Of a stretch of 10,807 nt of DNA, positions 1 through 7,826 are shown piece after piece; within the stretch, counting starts at the first letter, position 1; each line of letters opens with the position of its first letter. Under the pieces are notes generated by a model. The model was not told the origin of the DNA. It did no database searches and saw only the letters and a program-made list of their open reading frames with translations. Made by a program: the position numbers and the translations under genes. Origin of the DNA: JBQTJJ01 sp052387235 (lineage in GTDB: Bacteria > Actinomycetota > Acidimicrobiia > Acidimicrobiales > GCA-2861595); contig JBQTJJ010000175.1 of the NCBI GenBank assembly GCA_052387235.1, positions 1 to 10,807 on the forward strand, in the 5' to 3' direction.

Positions 1-606
1 GGGGGGGCGGTCGCCCTCGAGCGCCTCCGGGTGGAGACGGCGTTCTCCGAGCGCGCCGAGCACATGGCCGGCGCCAAGGCGAGCATCGCGGCGGCGGCGG
101 CCGGCCAGTTCCCGGCCGACGGCGGGACGGTGCTGCTCGACGCGGGGACGACCACCGGGGCGCTGCTCGACGTGCTCCCCACCGACCGCCGGCTCACCGT
201 CGTCACCAACGCCGTCCCCCACGCCCTCGCCCTGGCGCCGGTGCCCACCGTCACCGTCATCGTGGTGGGTGGCCGGCTGCGGGCCCGCACCCTGGCCAAC
301 GTCGACGACATGGCGGTGGAGACGATCCGCAACCTCCGGGTGGACGTGGCCTTCGTGGCCACCAACGGGATCTCGGAGCGGGGGTGCTCCACGCCCGACA
401 CCGCCGAGGCGGCGGTGAAGCGCACCATGGTGGGGGCGGCCGACCGGGTGGTGCTGCTGGCCGACCACACCAAGTTCGGCGAGGAGCACCTCGTACGCTT
501 CGCCGAGCTGTCGGACCTCGACGTGGTCGTCACCGATGCGGGCGCCGACGACGCCGACCTGCTCCCGCTGCGGCTGGCCGGCGTCGACGTGGTGGTGGCG
601 CCGTGA
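1..606 (+). CDS. DeoR-family transcriptional regulator, C-terminal part (fructose operon regulator candidate), 5' truncated by window
   Basis: The reading frame is open from base 1, so the gene begins upstream of the window; 201 residues are visible. They match the end of the DeoR linker (GGAVALE) and the whole C-terminal sensor domain: the sugar-phosphate-binding DAGTTT loop at fragment residues 48-53, VVTNAV, VVGGRL, a VAFVATNGIS strand and the LADHTKFG motif. The N-terminal winged-helix DNA-binding domain is missing only because of the window edge. DeoR regulators of this type usually repress sugar operons and respond to a phosphorylated sugar. Its stop codon overlaps the GTG of the 1-phosphofructokinase gene by 4 bases, so a FruR-like role with fructose-1-phosphate as effector is a good inference. 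The effector itself cannot be read from the sequence. Family call is firm; specificity is by context. Confidence 0.9.
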   Translation, partial: GGAVALERLRVETAFSERAEHMAGAKASIAAAAAGQFPADGGTVLLDAGTTTGALLDVLPTDRRLTVVTNAVPHALALAPVPTVTVIVVGGRLRARTLANVDDMAVETIRNLRVDVAFVATNGISERGCSTPDTAEAAVKRTMVGAADRVVLLADHTKFGEEHLVRFAELSDLDVVVTDAGADDADLLPLRLAGVDVVVAP

Positions 607-1562
607 CACCGGTGACCAGTCTCATCGTCACCGTCACCCCCAACCCCTCGGTCGACCGCACCCTCGAGGTCGCCTCCCTGGAGCGGGGCGCCGTGCACCG
701 CGCCGGGGCCACCCGCATCGACGCCGGCGGCAAAGGGGTGAACGTGACCCGCGCCCTCGTGGCCAACGGCGTCCCGTCCCTGGCCGTCCTCCCCCTGGGC
801 GGGGCCGACGGCGACGTGCTGTCCCGGCTGCTCGTCGGCGGCGGCATCCCCCATCGCACCGTGGTGGTGGCGGCCGGCACGCGCACGAACGTCACGCTCA
901 GCGAGCCGGATGGAACCGTCACCAAGGTGAACGCCCCCGGAGGACCGCTCACCGGCGCTGAGCTCGCCGGCCTGATCGAGACGGCGGCGGCCACGCTCCA
1001 CGGCGCCGCCTGGGTGGTCCTGTGCGGCTCCCTGCCCCCCGGCGCCCCCGACAGCCTCTACGCCACCCTCACCGAGCGCGCCCGCGCCGCCGGGGTCCGG
1101 GTGGCGGTCGACACCAGCGGCGCCCCGCTGGCGGCCGCACTCGGCGCCGGCCCCGAGGTCATCAAGCCCAACCTGGCCGAGCTGGCCGAGCTGTGCGGGC
1201 GCCCCCTGGCCGGCGTCGACGACGTGGTGGCCGCCGCCGAGGAGGCCCGAGCGGGCGGCGCCGGCGCGGTCATCGTCTCCCTGGGCGCCAGCGGCGCCCT
1301 GCTGGTCGACGGAGGCGAGCCCGTCCTCGCCGTGCCCCCCGCCGTGGCGGCCCGCAGCGACGTGGGCGCCGGCGACACCCTCCTGGCCGGGTTCCTGGCT
1401 GCCGGCGGCGCCGGCGCCGGCGCCCTGCGTACCGGCGTGGCGTGGGCCGCGGCCGCGGTGTCGCTGCCCGGCACGGAGGTGCCCGGCCCCGAGCTGATCG
1501 ACGTCGCCGCCGTCGACCTGCGCTCGCCTCGTTCCCTCGTCCTGTCCACCCCCACGCCCTGA
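603..1562 (+). CDS. fruK: 1-phosphofructokinase (PfkB/ribokinase family)
   Basis: This cytoplasmic kinase converts fructose-1-phosphate and ATP to fructose-1,6-bisphosphate, the step after PTS fructose uptake. The 319 residues are a normal length. Motifs run in the family order: N-terminal TVTPNPSVDRTLEV (residues 10-23), the substrate-binding DAGGKGVNVTRAL (40-52), CGSLPPG (141-147), IKPNLAEL (187-194) and the anion-hole/catalytic GAGDT (255-259) with Asp258 as the expected base. The chosen start is GTG 603, which overlaps the regulator stop (GTGA). A second in-frame GTG at 612 also lies just before the first conserved strand and is possible. No strong Shine-Dalgarno is seen, so translation is probably coupled to the upstream gene. 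The PTS neighbours favour 1-phosphofructokinase over tagatose-6-phosphate kinase, a close relative. Confidence 0.95.
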   Translation: MTPVTSLIVTVTPNPSVDRTLEVASLERGAVHRAGATRIDAGGKGVNVTRALVANGVPSLAVLPLGGADGDVLSRLLVGGGIPHRTVVVAAGTRTNVTLSEPDGTVTKVNAPGGPLTGAELAGLIETAAATLHGAAWVVLCGSLPPGAPDSLYATLTERARAAGVRVAVDTSGAPLAAALGAGPEVIKPNLAELAELCGRPLAGVDDVVAAAEEARAGGAGAVIVSLGASGALLVDGGEPVLAVPPAVAARSDVGAGDTLLAGFLAAGGAGAGALRTGVAWAAAAVSLPGTEVPGPELIDVAAVDLRSPRSLVLSTPTP

Positions 1563-1572
1563 ACGGAGACCC

Positions 1573-2034
1573 ATGACCTTCGCCATCGACTCCCTCGTCA
1601 CCACCGACCTCGTCGCCCTCGGCCTGGCCACCCCCGACCGGCGGTCCACCATCGAGGCCCTGGCCGACTGCCTCGAGCGGGCCGGGCGCCTCACCGACCG
1701 CCACGGCTTCGTGGAGGCCGTGTGGGCCCGGGAGCAGGAGACCGGCGGCACCGGCATGGAGTCCGGCGTCGCCATCCCCCACGCCAAGCACGCCGGCGTG
1801 ACCGATCCGAGCGTGGTCGTGGCCACCGTGCCCGCAGGGGTCGACTTCGGGGCCGAGGACGCCCCGGCCGACCTCGTCTTCCTGATCGCGGCCCCGGCCG
1901 GCGCCGACGACGTGCACATCACCGTGCTGTCGAAGCTGGCCCGCCGCCTCGTCCACGAGTCGTTCCGCACCGCCATCCGCCAGGCCCCCAGTGCCGAGGC
2001 GGTCGTGTCCATCCTGAAGGAGCAGATCCAGTGA
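1573..2034 (+). CDS. PTS fructose-specific EIIA component
   Basis: A 153-residue single-domain EIIA of the fructose/mannitol class. It takes phosphate from HPr and passes it to the EIIB domain encoded next. The phosphorylated histidine is expected to be His70 in GVAIPHAKH (residues 65-73), and the supporting second histidine is His115 in DDVHITVLSKLARRL. The start is ATG 1573 with GGAGA at 1565-1569, 10 bases after fruK stops. In many actinobacteria the fructose permease is a single EIIABC chain; here EIIA is a free protein. The stop overlaps the next start by 4 bases (GTGA). The symbol is left blank because naming of split fructose EII genes is inconsistent. Confidence 0.94.
   Translation: MTFAIDSLVTTDLVALGLATPDRRSTIEALADCLERAGRLTDRHGFVEAVWAREQETGGTGMESGVAIPHAKHAGVTDPSVVVATVPAGVDFGAEDAPADLVFLIAAPAGADDVHITVLSKLARRLVHESFRTAIRQAPSAEAVVSILKEQIQ
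2016..2022 (+). promoter_or_regulatory. Ribosome binding site of the EIIBC gene
   Basis: GAAGGAG lies inside the end of the EIIA gene, 8 bases before GTG 2031. It fixes that GTG as the EIIBC start, because the open frame otherwise runs much further upstream within EIIA. Confidence 0.7.
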
Positions 2035-3524
2035 AGCTCGTCGCCGTCACCGCCTGTCCCACCGGCATCGCCCACAGCGCGATGGCCGCCGAGGCCCTCG
2101 AGGTCGCAGCCCGCGCCGCCGGGCACGAGATCGAGGTCGAGATCCAGGGGGCGGCCGGCGGGCCCGGCCTCCCCGCCGCCACCGTCGCCGCCGCCGACGC
2201 GGTGATCTTCGCCGTCGACGCCGGCGTGCGCGACCGCGACCGCTTCGCCGCCCTGCCCAGCGTCGAGGTCCGCACCCGCCGGGCCATCGACCGTGCCGCC
2301 GAGGTGATCGCCCAGGTGGAGCAGGCCGCGGCACAGGCGCCGGCACGAGCGGGGGCCGGCGCCGGCGTCCCCCCCGCGCCCATGAAGGCAGGCGCCCCCG
2401 AGGGCGCATCGGGGGCGGAGCAGTTCCGCATCTGGCTGATGACGGGCGTGAGCTACATGCTCCCCTTCGTCGTGGCCGGCGGCATCCTCATCGCCCTCGG
2501 CTTCGCCATCGGCGGCGCCACCCGGGTGACCGGGGTGGAGGAGTGGCCGGCCATCAGCGACGTGTTCTCCTCCAAGCTGCTGTTCGGCGCCCTGCTGTTC
2601 AAGATCGGCGCGGTGGCGTTCAGCATGCTGGTGCCGGTCCTGGCCGGTTACATCGCCTTCGGGATGGTCGACCGGCCCGGCATCGCCCCCGGCATCGTGG
2701 CCGGCCTGATCGCCAACGAGCTCGGGGCCGGGTTCCTGGGCGGCATCGCCGGCGGCCTCCTGGCCGGCGCGGTGGTGATGGCCCTGATGAGGATCCGGGT
2801 CCGCGGCCCGCTGTCCAAGATGATGCCGGTGCTGGTGTACCCGGTGGTGGGGACGCTGATCGTCGGCGCCCTGCTGGTGCTGGTCATCGGCAACCCGATC
2901 GCCGACGCCCAGTCCGGCCTCACCGACTGGCTCACCGACCTCCAGGGCAGCAACGCCGTGCTCCTCGGCCTGCTCATCGGCTCGATGATGGCCTTCGACA
3001 TGGGCGGGCCCGTCAACAAGGCCGCCTACGCCTTCGGCCTGGCGTCGCTCGACTCTGGCAACTTCGCGGTGATGGCCGCGGTCATGATCGCGGGCATGAC
3101 GCCGCCGCTCGGCCTGGCCCTGGCCACCACCCTTCGACCCAGGCTGTTCAGCGAGGGCGAGCGGGAGTCGGGCAAGTCGGCCTGGCTGCTGGGGATGTCG
3201 TTCATCACCGAGGGGGCCATCCCCTTCGCCGCCGCCGACCCGATCCGGGTCATCCCCTCCCTGATGGCCGGCTCCGCCACCGCCGGGGCCCTGTCCATGG
3301 CGTTCGACGCCCAGCTGCGGGCACCCCACGGGGGGATCTTCGTGGTCGGCCTCATCGACGGGAAGCTCGGCTACGTGCTGGCCGGGCTGATCGGTACGGC
3401 CGTCACCGCCGCCCTGGTGGTGGCGCTCAAGTCGGTCGGCAGGGAGAAGCCGGCCGAGGCGTGGGACGGCACCGGGGCGCCGGCCGGCGCCGGGTCGCAG
3501 CAGGTGGTGACCTCCGGTGCCTAG
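2031..3524 (+). CDS. PTS fructose-specific EIIBC permease
   Basis: A 497-residue membrane permease that imports fructose and releases fructose-1-phosphate. The EIIB domain is residues 1 to about 100, with the phosphocysteine Cys9 in VTACPTGIAHS. An Ala/Pro/Gly-rich linker spans about 101-128. EIIC follows from about 131 to 468, opening with RIWLMTGVSYMLPFVVAGG and carrying several hydrophobic membrane segments. Conserved EIIC blocks are AFDMGGPVNKAAYAFG (321-336), ITEGAIPFAAADPIR (392-406) and APHGG (431-435). There is one EIIB domain, without the extra EIIB' copy found in E. coli FruA. Start GTG 2031 overlaps the EIIA stop by 4 bases. Fructose specificity follows from family motifs and the fruK neighbour. 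Confidence 0.95.
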   Translation: MKLVAVTACPTGIAHSAMAAEALEVAARAAGHEIEVEIQGAAGGPGLPAATVAAADAVIFAVDAGVRDRDRFAALPSVEVRTRRAIDRAAEVIAQVEQAAAQAPARAGAGAGVPPAPMKAGAPEGASGAEQFRIWLMTGVSYMLPFVVAGGILIALGFAIGGATRVTGVEEWPAISDVFSSKLLFGALLFKIGAVAFSMLVPVLAGYIAFGMVDRPGIAPGIVAGLIANELGAGFLGGIAGGLLAGAVVMALMRIRVRGPLSKMMPVLVYPVVGTLIVGALLVLVIGNPIADAQSGLTDWLTDLQGSNAVLLGLLIGSMMAFDMGGPVNKAAYAFGLASLDSGNFAVMAAVMIAGMTPPLGLALATTLRPRLFSEGERESGKSAWLLGMSFITEGAIPFAAADPIRVIPSLMAGSATAGALSMAFDAQLRAPHGGIFVVGLIDGKLGYVLAGLIGTAVTAALVVALKSVGREKPAEAWDGTGAPAGAGSQQVVTSGA

Positions 3525-3792
3525 CCAGACGGTCACACTCGCCAACCCCACCGGGCTGCACGCCCGCCCGGCCAAGGTCTTCGCCCAGGCGGCCAGCCAG
3601 AGCGGCCACCAGGTACGGGTCACCAAGGGCGACACCACCGTCAACGCCCGCTCCGTGCTGTCGGTGCTCACCCTCGACTGCCACCACGGCGACGAGATCA
3701 CCATCGAGGTGGAGGGCGACGACGCCGACGCCGTGCTGGCCTCGCTCGTCGGGCTGGTGGAGTCCGGGCTCGGGGAGCACGACGCACCATGA
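3517..3792 (+). CDS. ptsH: Phosphocarrier protein HPr
   Basis: A 91-residue HPr that carries phosphate from Enzyme I to EIIA. The active histidine falls exactly at His15 in NPTGLHARPAKVF. The segment VNARSVLSVLTL places a serine at residue 46, the position regulated by HPr kinase in Firmicutes; no kinase is present here, and such regulation is generally absent in actinobacteria. GTG 3517 is the start that gives His15. It overlaps the EIIBC stop (TAG 3522-3524) by 8 bases, and only a poor GGTGGTGA precedes it, so coupled translation is likely. The 3' end overlaps ptsI by 4 bases (ATGA). Confidence 0.95.
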   Translation: MPSQTVTLANPTGLHARPAKVFAQAASQSGHQVRVTKGDTTVNARSVLSVLTLDCHHGDEITIEVEGDDADAVLASLVGLVESGLGEHDAP

Positions 3793-5492
3793 CCACGCTG
3801 CGCGGGAGCGGGGCGGCGCCGGGCGTCGCCGTCGGCCGGCCGTTCGTGGTGGAGCCGCCCGTCACGGAAGTGGCCGACCCCGGGCCGGCCGGCCCGCCGG
3901 CGGCGGAGAAGGCCCGCCTGCACGAAGCCCTCGTGCAGGCGGCGGCCGAGCTGCACCTCATGGCCCACCGCATGCGGGCGGTGGCGGGCGAGGAGGCCGA
4001 GATCTTCGAGGCCCACGCCGCCTTCGCCGAGGACCCCGAGCTGGAGGAGCAGGCGGGCGAGCTGATCGACGCCGGCCGGTCGGCGGTCGCGGCCGTCGCC
4101 GCCGCCTTCGGCGCCTTCCGCAACCTGCTGGCCGCCTCCACCAACCAGTACATGGCGGCCCGGGCCGCCGACCTCGACGACGTGTGCGCCCGGGTCGTCG
4201 GCATCCTGGCCGGCGTCGCCCGCACCTACGACCTCCCCGAGGGGCGGTCGGTGCTCCTGGCCCGGGAGCTGACGCCGTCGCAGACGGCCGAGATCCCGCG
4301 GGAGCGCATCGCCGGCATCGTCACCGAGACCGGCTCCCCCACCAGCCACGCCGCCATCCTGGCCCGGACCCTCGGCATCCCCGCCGTCGTGGGGGCGGCG
4401 GGCGTGCTCACGGTGGCCGCCGGCGCCTCCGTGGTGGCCGTCGACGGGCGCACCGGCGAGGTGCACGTGGAGCCCGGCGCCGCCGTGCTGGAGGCGCTGC
4501 AGTCCCGCGCCACCGAGGAGGCGGCCCGCCGGACCGAGCTGGAGGCCGCCGTCCACCAGCCCGGGCGCACCGCCGACGGCGTGGCCGTCGAGCTGGTGGC
4601 CAACGTGGCCGGCCGTGACGACCTGGCCGCGGCGGTGGCAGCCGGCGCCGAGGGCGCCGGGCTCGTGCGCACCGAGCTGCTGTTCCAGGACCGACGCACC
4701 GAGCCCACCGTCGACGAGCAGGCCGCCTACTACGGCGAGGTGCTGGCCGCCTTCCCCGGCCGGCGCGTGGTGTTCCGCACCCTGGACGTGGGCGCCGACA
4801 AGCCCCTGCCCTTCGTCGTCCGCGAGCCGGAGCCCAACCCGGCCCTCGGCGTCCGGGGCATCCGCCTGTCGCTCCGCCGGCCCAAGCTGTTCGAGGACCA
4901 GCTCCGGGCCGTGCTGCGGGCCCACCGCGACCGCCCCGGCGGCGGCGTCACCGGCGTGATGTTCCCCCTCGTCAGCCGGGTCGACGAGGTGGTCGCGGCC
5001 CGCAGCGAGCTGGAGCGGGTGGCCGGCGACGAGGGCGTCCCCCTGGACGGGGTCGAGGTGGGCGTCATGATCGAGGTGCCGTCGGCCGCCCTGGCCGCCG
5101 GCCGCATCGCCCCCCACGTGGACTTCTTCTCGATCGGCACCAACGACCTGCTCCAGTACCTGTTCGCGGTGGACCGGCTGGTGGCGGAGGTGGCCGAGCT
5201 GACCGACGTGTGCGAGCCGCTCGTGCTCGACCTCGTCGCCCACGTCGTCGACAACGCCGACCGGCACGGCTGCTGGGTGGGCGTGTGCGGCGAGACGGCC
5301 AGCGACCCCGAGGTGGCGGCCGCCCTGGTCGGCATCGGCGTGCGGGAGCTGTCGATGGTGTCGGGAGCCCTCGGCGAGGTGAAGGACCTCCTCCGCCGCC
5401 ACGACCTGGCCACGCTGGCCGGCGCCGCCACCGAGGCGCGCCACGCGTCCTCGGCCGCCGAGGCCCGCTCGCTCCTCGCCCGTCTCGCCTGA
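3789..5492 (+). CDS. ptsI: Phosphoenolpyruvate-protein phosphotransferase, PTS Enzyme I
   Basis: This cytoplasmic first enzyme of the PTS autophosphorylates with PEP and passes phosphate to HPr. At 567 residues it is full length. Domains in order are an N-terminal segment with GAAPGVAVGRP, a helical HPr-binding region (about 40-140), the phosphohistidine swivel domain with His187 in GSPTSHAAILAR, and the PEP-binding barrel. Visible barrel residues are Arg294 in RTELLF, Arg330 in RTLDVGADKPL, NPALGVRGIR, SIGTNDL (448-454) and the acid/base Cys500 in GVCGE. The segments after GTNDL (LQYLFAVDR) and after CGE (TASDP) differ a little from the common TQYTLAVDR and xAGD forms, but no catalytic residue is lost. 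It starts with ATG 3789 inside the end of ptsH and closes the operon. Confidence 0.96.
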   Translation: MTTLRGSGAAPGVAVGRPFVVEPPVTEVADPGPAGPPAAEKARLHEALVQAAAELHLMAHRMRAVAGEEAEIFEAHAAFAEDPELEEQAGELIDAGRSAVAAVAAAFGAFRNLLAASTNQYMAARAADLDDVCARVVGILAGVARTYDLPEGRSVLLARELTPSQTAEIPRERIAGIVTETGSPTSHAAILARTLGIPAVVGAAGVLTVAAGASVVAVDGRTGEVHVEPGAAVLEALQSRATEEAARRTELEAAVHQPGRTADGVAVELVANVAGRDDLAAAVAAGAEGAGLVRTELLFQDRRTEPTVDEQAAYYGEVLAAFPGRRVVFRTLDVGADKPLPFVVREPEPNPALGVRGIRLSLRRPKLFEDQLRAVLRAHRDRPGGGVTGVMFPLVSRVDEVVAARSELERVAGDEGVPLDGVEVGVMIEVPSAALAAGRIAPHVDFFSIGTNDLLQYLFAVDRLVAEVAELTDVCEPLVLDLVAHVVDNADRHGCWVGVCGETASDPEVAAALVGIGVRELSMVSGALGEVKDLLRRHDLATLAGAATEARHASSAAEARSLLARLA

Positions 5493-5509
5493 CGGCCGGG
5501 CACGGCCGT
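5492..5509. terminator. Weak hairpin at the convergent gene junction
   Basis: Inverted repeat ACGGCC / GGCCGT with a 6-base loop begins on the last base of the ptsI stop codon, 18 bases before the end of the oppositely oriented M1-like gene. It has no T-run on either strand. Position between convergent genes suggests a bidirectional terminator, but six base pairs are weak evidence in DNA this GC-rich. Confidence 0.3.
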
Positions 5510-5526
5510 GAACGGACGCGCGCTGC

Positions 5527-7740
5527 TCAGCGAGCCGCGCCCGCCACGTCGCGCCGCTCGTCGGTGACCCGCAGCTGCACGGCCAGGCCGCCGGTGATGC
5601 GGCCTGCCTCGGCCTCCCGGTGCACCAGGTCGAGCGCGAGCACCTGGCCCGCCTGCGCGTCGGGCGGGACCCGCAGGCGCAGGGCGAGGGACCGCTGCCC
5701 TCCCCTCCACGGCGCCAGCGGCACCTGGGCCGTCCGTCCCGGCTCGAACACCGCCTCCCTGCCGTTGGCGAACCGGCGCAGCGCGAGCGCCTCCCCCGCA
5801 TCCAGGTCGCGGATCTCGGCCGGCCGGGCGAAGGGCGCGCCGCTGCGGTGCACCAGGGACGCCTCCAGCTTCTCCATCCCCTTCGGGCGGAGGAGCTGGA
5901 GGAGCGACGGCCTCGGGAGCCGCACCGCCAGGCGGTCGATCACGAAGGGCAGCACGAACCAGGAGTTGGGGAGCACGTCGACGACCGTGAGGTTCTTCTG
6001 GGCCAGGTTGTTGTGCTCCCACACGTGGGCGCCACCGGCGGGCGGGTCGCCCCGGGTGAGGACGGCGGCGAGCCAGCACGCGTGGGTCCCGGCCGGCGGG
6101 ACCAGCGCCCTCGGCCATCGGGCCCTGAGGACCGTGGACTGACCGGGGCCCAGGTCGAACCCGGCGGCCGCCGCCACCGCGGGGAGGAAGTCGCCCGGAT
6201 AGGAGAACTCCACGCCCGCCCACGGCTTGACGTTGAAGGTGACCACGAAGTGGCGGGCCGTCACCGAGGCGCTGCGGTTGCGGACCCGGGCGTGGAACCA
6301 GTTGTCCTGGCCGAACTCCGGCTCCTGGTGGCTCGTCCCCCCGTCGTCGGCGTGGCGGACCCACAGATCGGGTGAGTCCCAGAACCGCCCGGCCCACGCG
6401 TCGGTGCCGGCGTGGGCCGGGTCGTCGCGGAGCCACAGGTCCGGCGCCGGCGAAGGCGTGGAGAACCCGTAGACGAAGCGGTGAAAGGCGTCGACCAGCG
6501 TGCGCTCACCGGAGCGGGCCACGAGGTGCGCCTCCAGGTCGGTGGTGGTGGCCGGGCGGCCCCTCCGGCTGACGTAGAAGTCCCGCATCATCGTCTTCAT
6601 CGGCGCCACCCCGACCAGCGAGGCGACCCCCTCGAAGAAGCGCTCGCCCTCGGTGTACGAGGCGCCGGCCGTGATGCGGGCCCAGGGGTTCCGGGTGCAG
6701 AGGGCGACCGGCGGATCGGTGAAGTCGAACGGCGCCGATCCCGTACCGCCCGAGTCGTGGTACACGTTCCACCCCTCGTCCCACCAGGCGTCGGGCTGGC
6801 TGGCCGGCTTCAGGCCCCGGGCCCACCAGCTGTGGAACGCCTCGTGGCGCAGGCTGCCGGAGCTCGAGGTCGTGCCGCCCTCGTACTCCATGCCGCCCAC
6901 GTGGAGGAAGGCGACGAAGCGGTTCCCGTGCATCCACGGGCCGAGCGCCGCCTCGTCGTCCGCCAGCCAGGCCTCGAGGTCGTTCACCCTGGCGCCCAGG
7001 TCGATGGCCGACGTGGTGAGCTTCCACGCCTCGATCGTCACCACCGTGCCGGACACCGGGAGCGTGACCGTTCCCGTCGCGCTGGCCAGGGTGTCGGTGG
7101 CCCGCAGCTCCAGCAGCGGCGACAGCGCCGTGTACCGGGCCGGGAAGGCCACCGACCAGTGGTTGTCGCCGAGGGACGTCACCGTCCCGTTCGTGATCAC
7201 CGTGTGGCCCACCGCCGTGTTGACCAGCTCCAGCTCGAGGGTCATCGCGAACTGGTCGTAGATCAGGTTGGCCGGTACCCAGGCCTCGAGGTAGCGCCCG
7301 GCGCCGAGGTCGGTGAACCCGAAGTTGCACGCCAGCCGGGGGCCGGCCGTGAAGGTCATCCCCGGCTGGTACGACCCGGCCGTCGAGGCCTGCGGCGGCC
7401 CGAGGTCGTAGGTGAGGCGAAGGCTGTGGGCCGACCCGGCGGCCAGCACCGGCTCGAGGACCCGCAGCTCGGCGTCCACCCCGCCCCCGAAGTCGTGATG
7501 GGCCACCTGGGCGAGGGGCACGGAGGCGCCGTCCAGCCAGGCGCCGGTCACCGTCTGGCGCAGGTCGAAGATGGGGCTCCCGGCGGTGGGGCCGACGACG
7601 AAGTCGATGGTGGCGTCACCCGTGCCGGTGGAGGTCGCCCCGTCGAAGCGCAGCCTGGCCGTGACGGTGGAGATGTCGATGGGCACGGCCAGCAGCCCGT
7701 CGACGGTGGCGGGCGGCGGGGCGAGATCGAAGTTGGTCAT
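5527..7740 (-). CDS. M1-like (gluzincin) zinc metallopeptidase with C-terminal beta-sandwich domains
   Basis: A 737-residue protein with the complete signature of M1 aminopeptidase-like enzymes. The exopeptidase-type GGME is at 282-285, the zinc motif HEAFH at 299-303, the third ligand Glu322 follows exactly 18 residues later in WWDEGW, and SYTEGERFF supplies the expected catalytic Tyr362. The first ~185 residues are beta-rich, like the M1 N-terminal domain, and the catalytic part runs to about 430. Then come two PDLW(L/V)R units (433-438, 457-462) and a CARDB/Ig-like sandwich (QDNWFHARVRNRS to NNLAQKNLTVVDV), followed by another beta-rich C-terminal domain. No signal peptide, lipobox or membrane helix is seen. 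GGME lies only 14 residues before HEXXH, closer than in classical M1 enzymes. Start ATG 7740 has GAGGGGG 10 bases upstream. Substrate is unknown, and aminopeptidase activity is inferred from motifs. Confidence 0.85.
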   Translation of the reverse strand: MTNFDLAPPPATVDGLLAVPIDISTVTARLRFDGATSTGTGDATIDFVVGPTAGSPIFDLRQTVTGAWLDGASVPLAQVAHHDFGGGVDAELRVLEPVLAAGSAHSLRLTYDLGPPQASTAGSYQPGMTFTAGPRLACNFGFTDLGAGRYLEAWVPANLIYDQFAMTLELELVNTAVGHTVITNGTVTSLGDNHWSVAFPARYTALSPLLELRATDTLASATGTVTLPVSGTVVTIEAWKLTTSAIDLGARVNDLEAWLADDEAALGPWMHGNRFVAFLHVGGMEYEGGTTSSSGSLRHEAFHSWWARGLKPASQPDAWWDEGWNVYHDSGGTGSAPFDFTDPPVALCTRNPWARITAGASYTEGERFFEGVASLVGVAPMKTMMRDFYVSRRGRPATTTDLEAHLVARSGERTLVDAFHRFVYGFSTPSPAPDLWLRDDPAHAGTDAWAGRFWDSPDLWVRHADDGGTSHQEPEFGQDNWFHARVRNRSASVTARHFVVTFNVKPWAGVEFSYPGDFLPAVAAAAGFDLGPGQSTVLRARWPRALVPPAGTHACWLAAVLTRGDPPAGGAHVWEHNNLAQKNLTVVDVLPNSWFVLPFVIDRLAVRLPRPSLLQLLRPKGMEKLEASLVHRSGAPFARPAEIRDLDAGEALALRRFANGREAVFEPGRTAQVPLAPWRGGQRSLALRLRVPPDAQAGQVLALDLVHREAEAGRITGGLAVQLRVTDERRDVAGAAR

Positions 7741-7750
7741 CGGGCGTGAA

Positions 7751-7757
7751 CCCCCTC
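7751..7757 (-). promoter_or_regulatory. Ribosome binding site of the M1-like peptidase gene
   Basis: On the minus strand GAGGGGG sits 10 bases before ATG 7740. The spacing is slightly long, but no better site is present, and the upstream in-frame sequence overlaps another gene and is not peptide-like. Confidence 0.45.
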
Positions 7758-7771
7758 GTGTGGCAGACGGG

Positions 7772-7801
7772 GACGGGGGCCGGCGTGCGCCGGCCCCCGT
7801 C
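7772..7801 (-). terminator. Strong hairpin between the two metallopeptidase genes
   Basis: A perfect 13-bp inverted repeat (GACGGGGGCCGGC with its complement) closes on a 4-base loop. It starts 25 bases after the metzincin stop codon and ends 31 bases before the M1-like ATG. There is no T-run after the stem, as is common for intrinsic terminators in high-GC actinobacteria. It could end or partly attenuate transcription between the two genes, or protect the 3' end of a processed upstream mRNA. No convincing separate promoter for the M1-like gene is visible in the 86-base gap, which favours partial read-through. Confidence 0.55.
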
Positions 7802-7826
7802 GAACGGCTCGTGGCGAAACGCGGCG

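Noticed and set aside
1399..1424. Repeated GCCGGC units in fruK
   Set aside because: They encode the Ala/Gly run GGAGAGA between conserved parts of FruK and are explained by codon bias in a flexible loop.
2543..4618. 691-codon + strand open frame overlapping EIIBC, HPr and EI
   Set aside because: Almost entirely Arg/Gly/Pro/Ala, in a different frame from three PTS genes with intact catalytic motifs.
4730..6436. 568-codon minus-strand open frame spanning ptsI and the end of the M1-like gene
   Set aside because: It crosses two well-supported genes in other frames and reads as Arg/Pro/Gly/Ser-rich noise.
6412..7749. 445-codon open frame on the + strand opposite the M1-like gene
   Set aside because: Low-complexity translation, no ribosome site and no domain; it is a shadow of the minus-strand gene.
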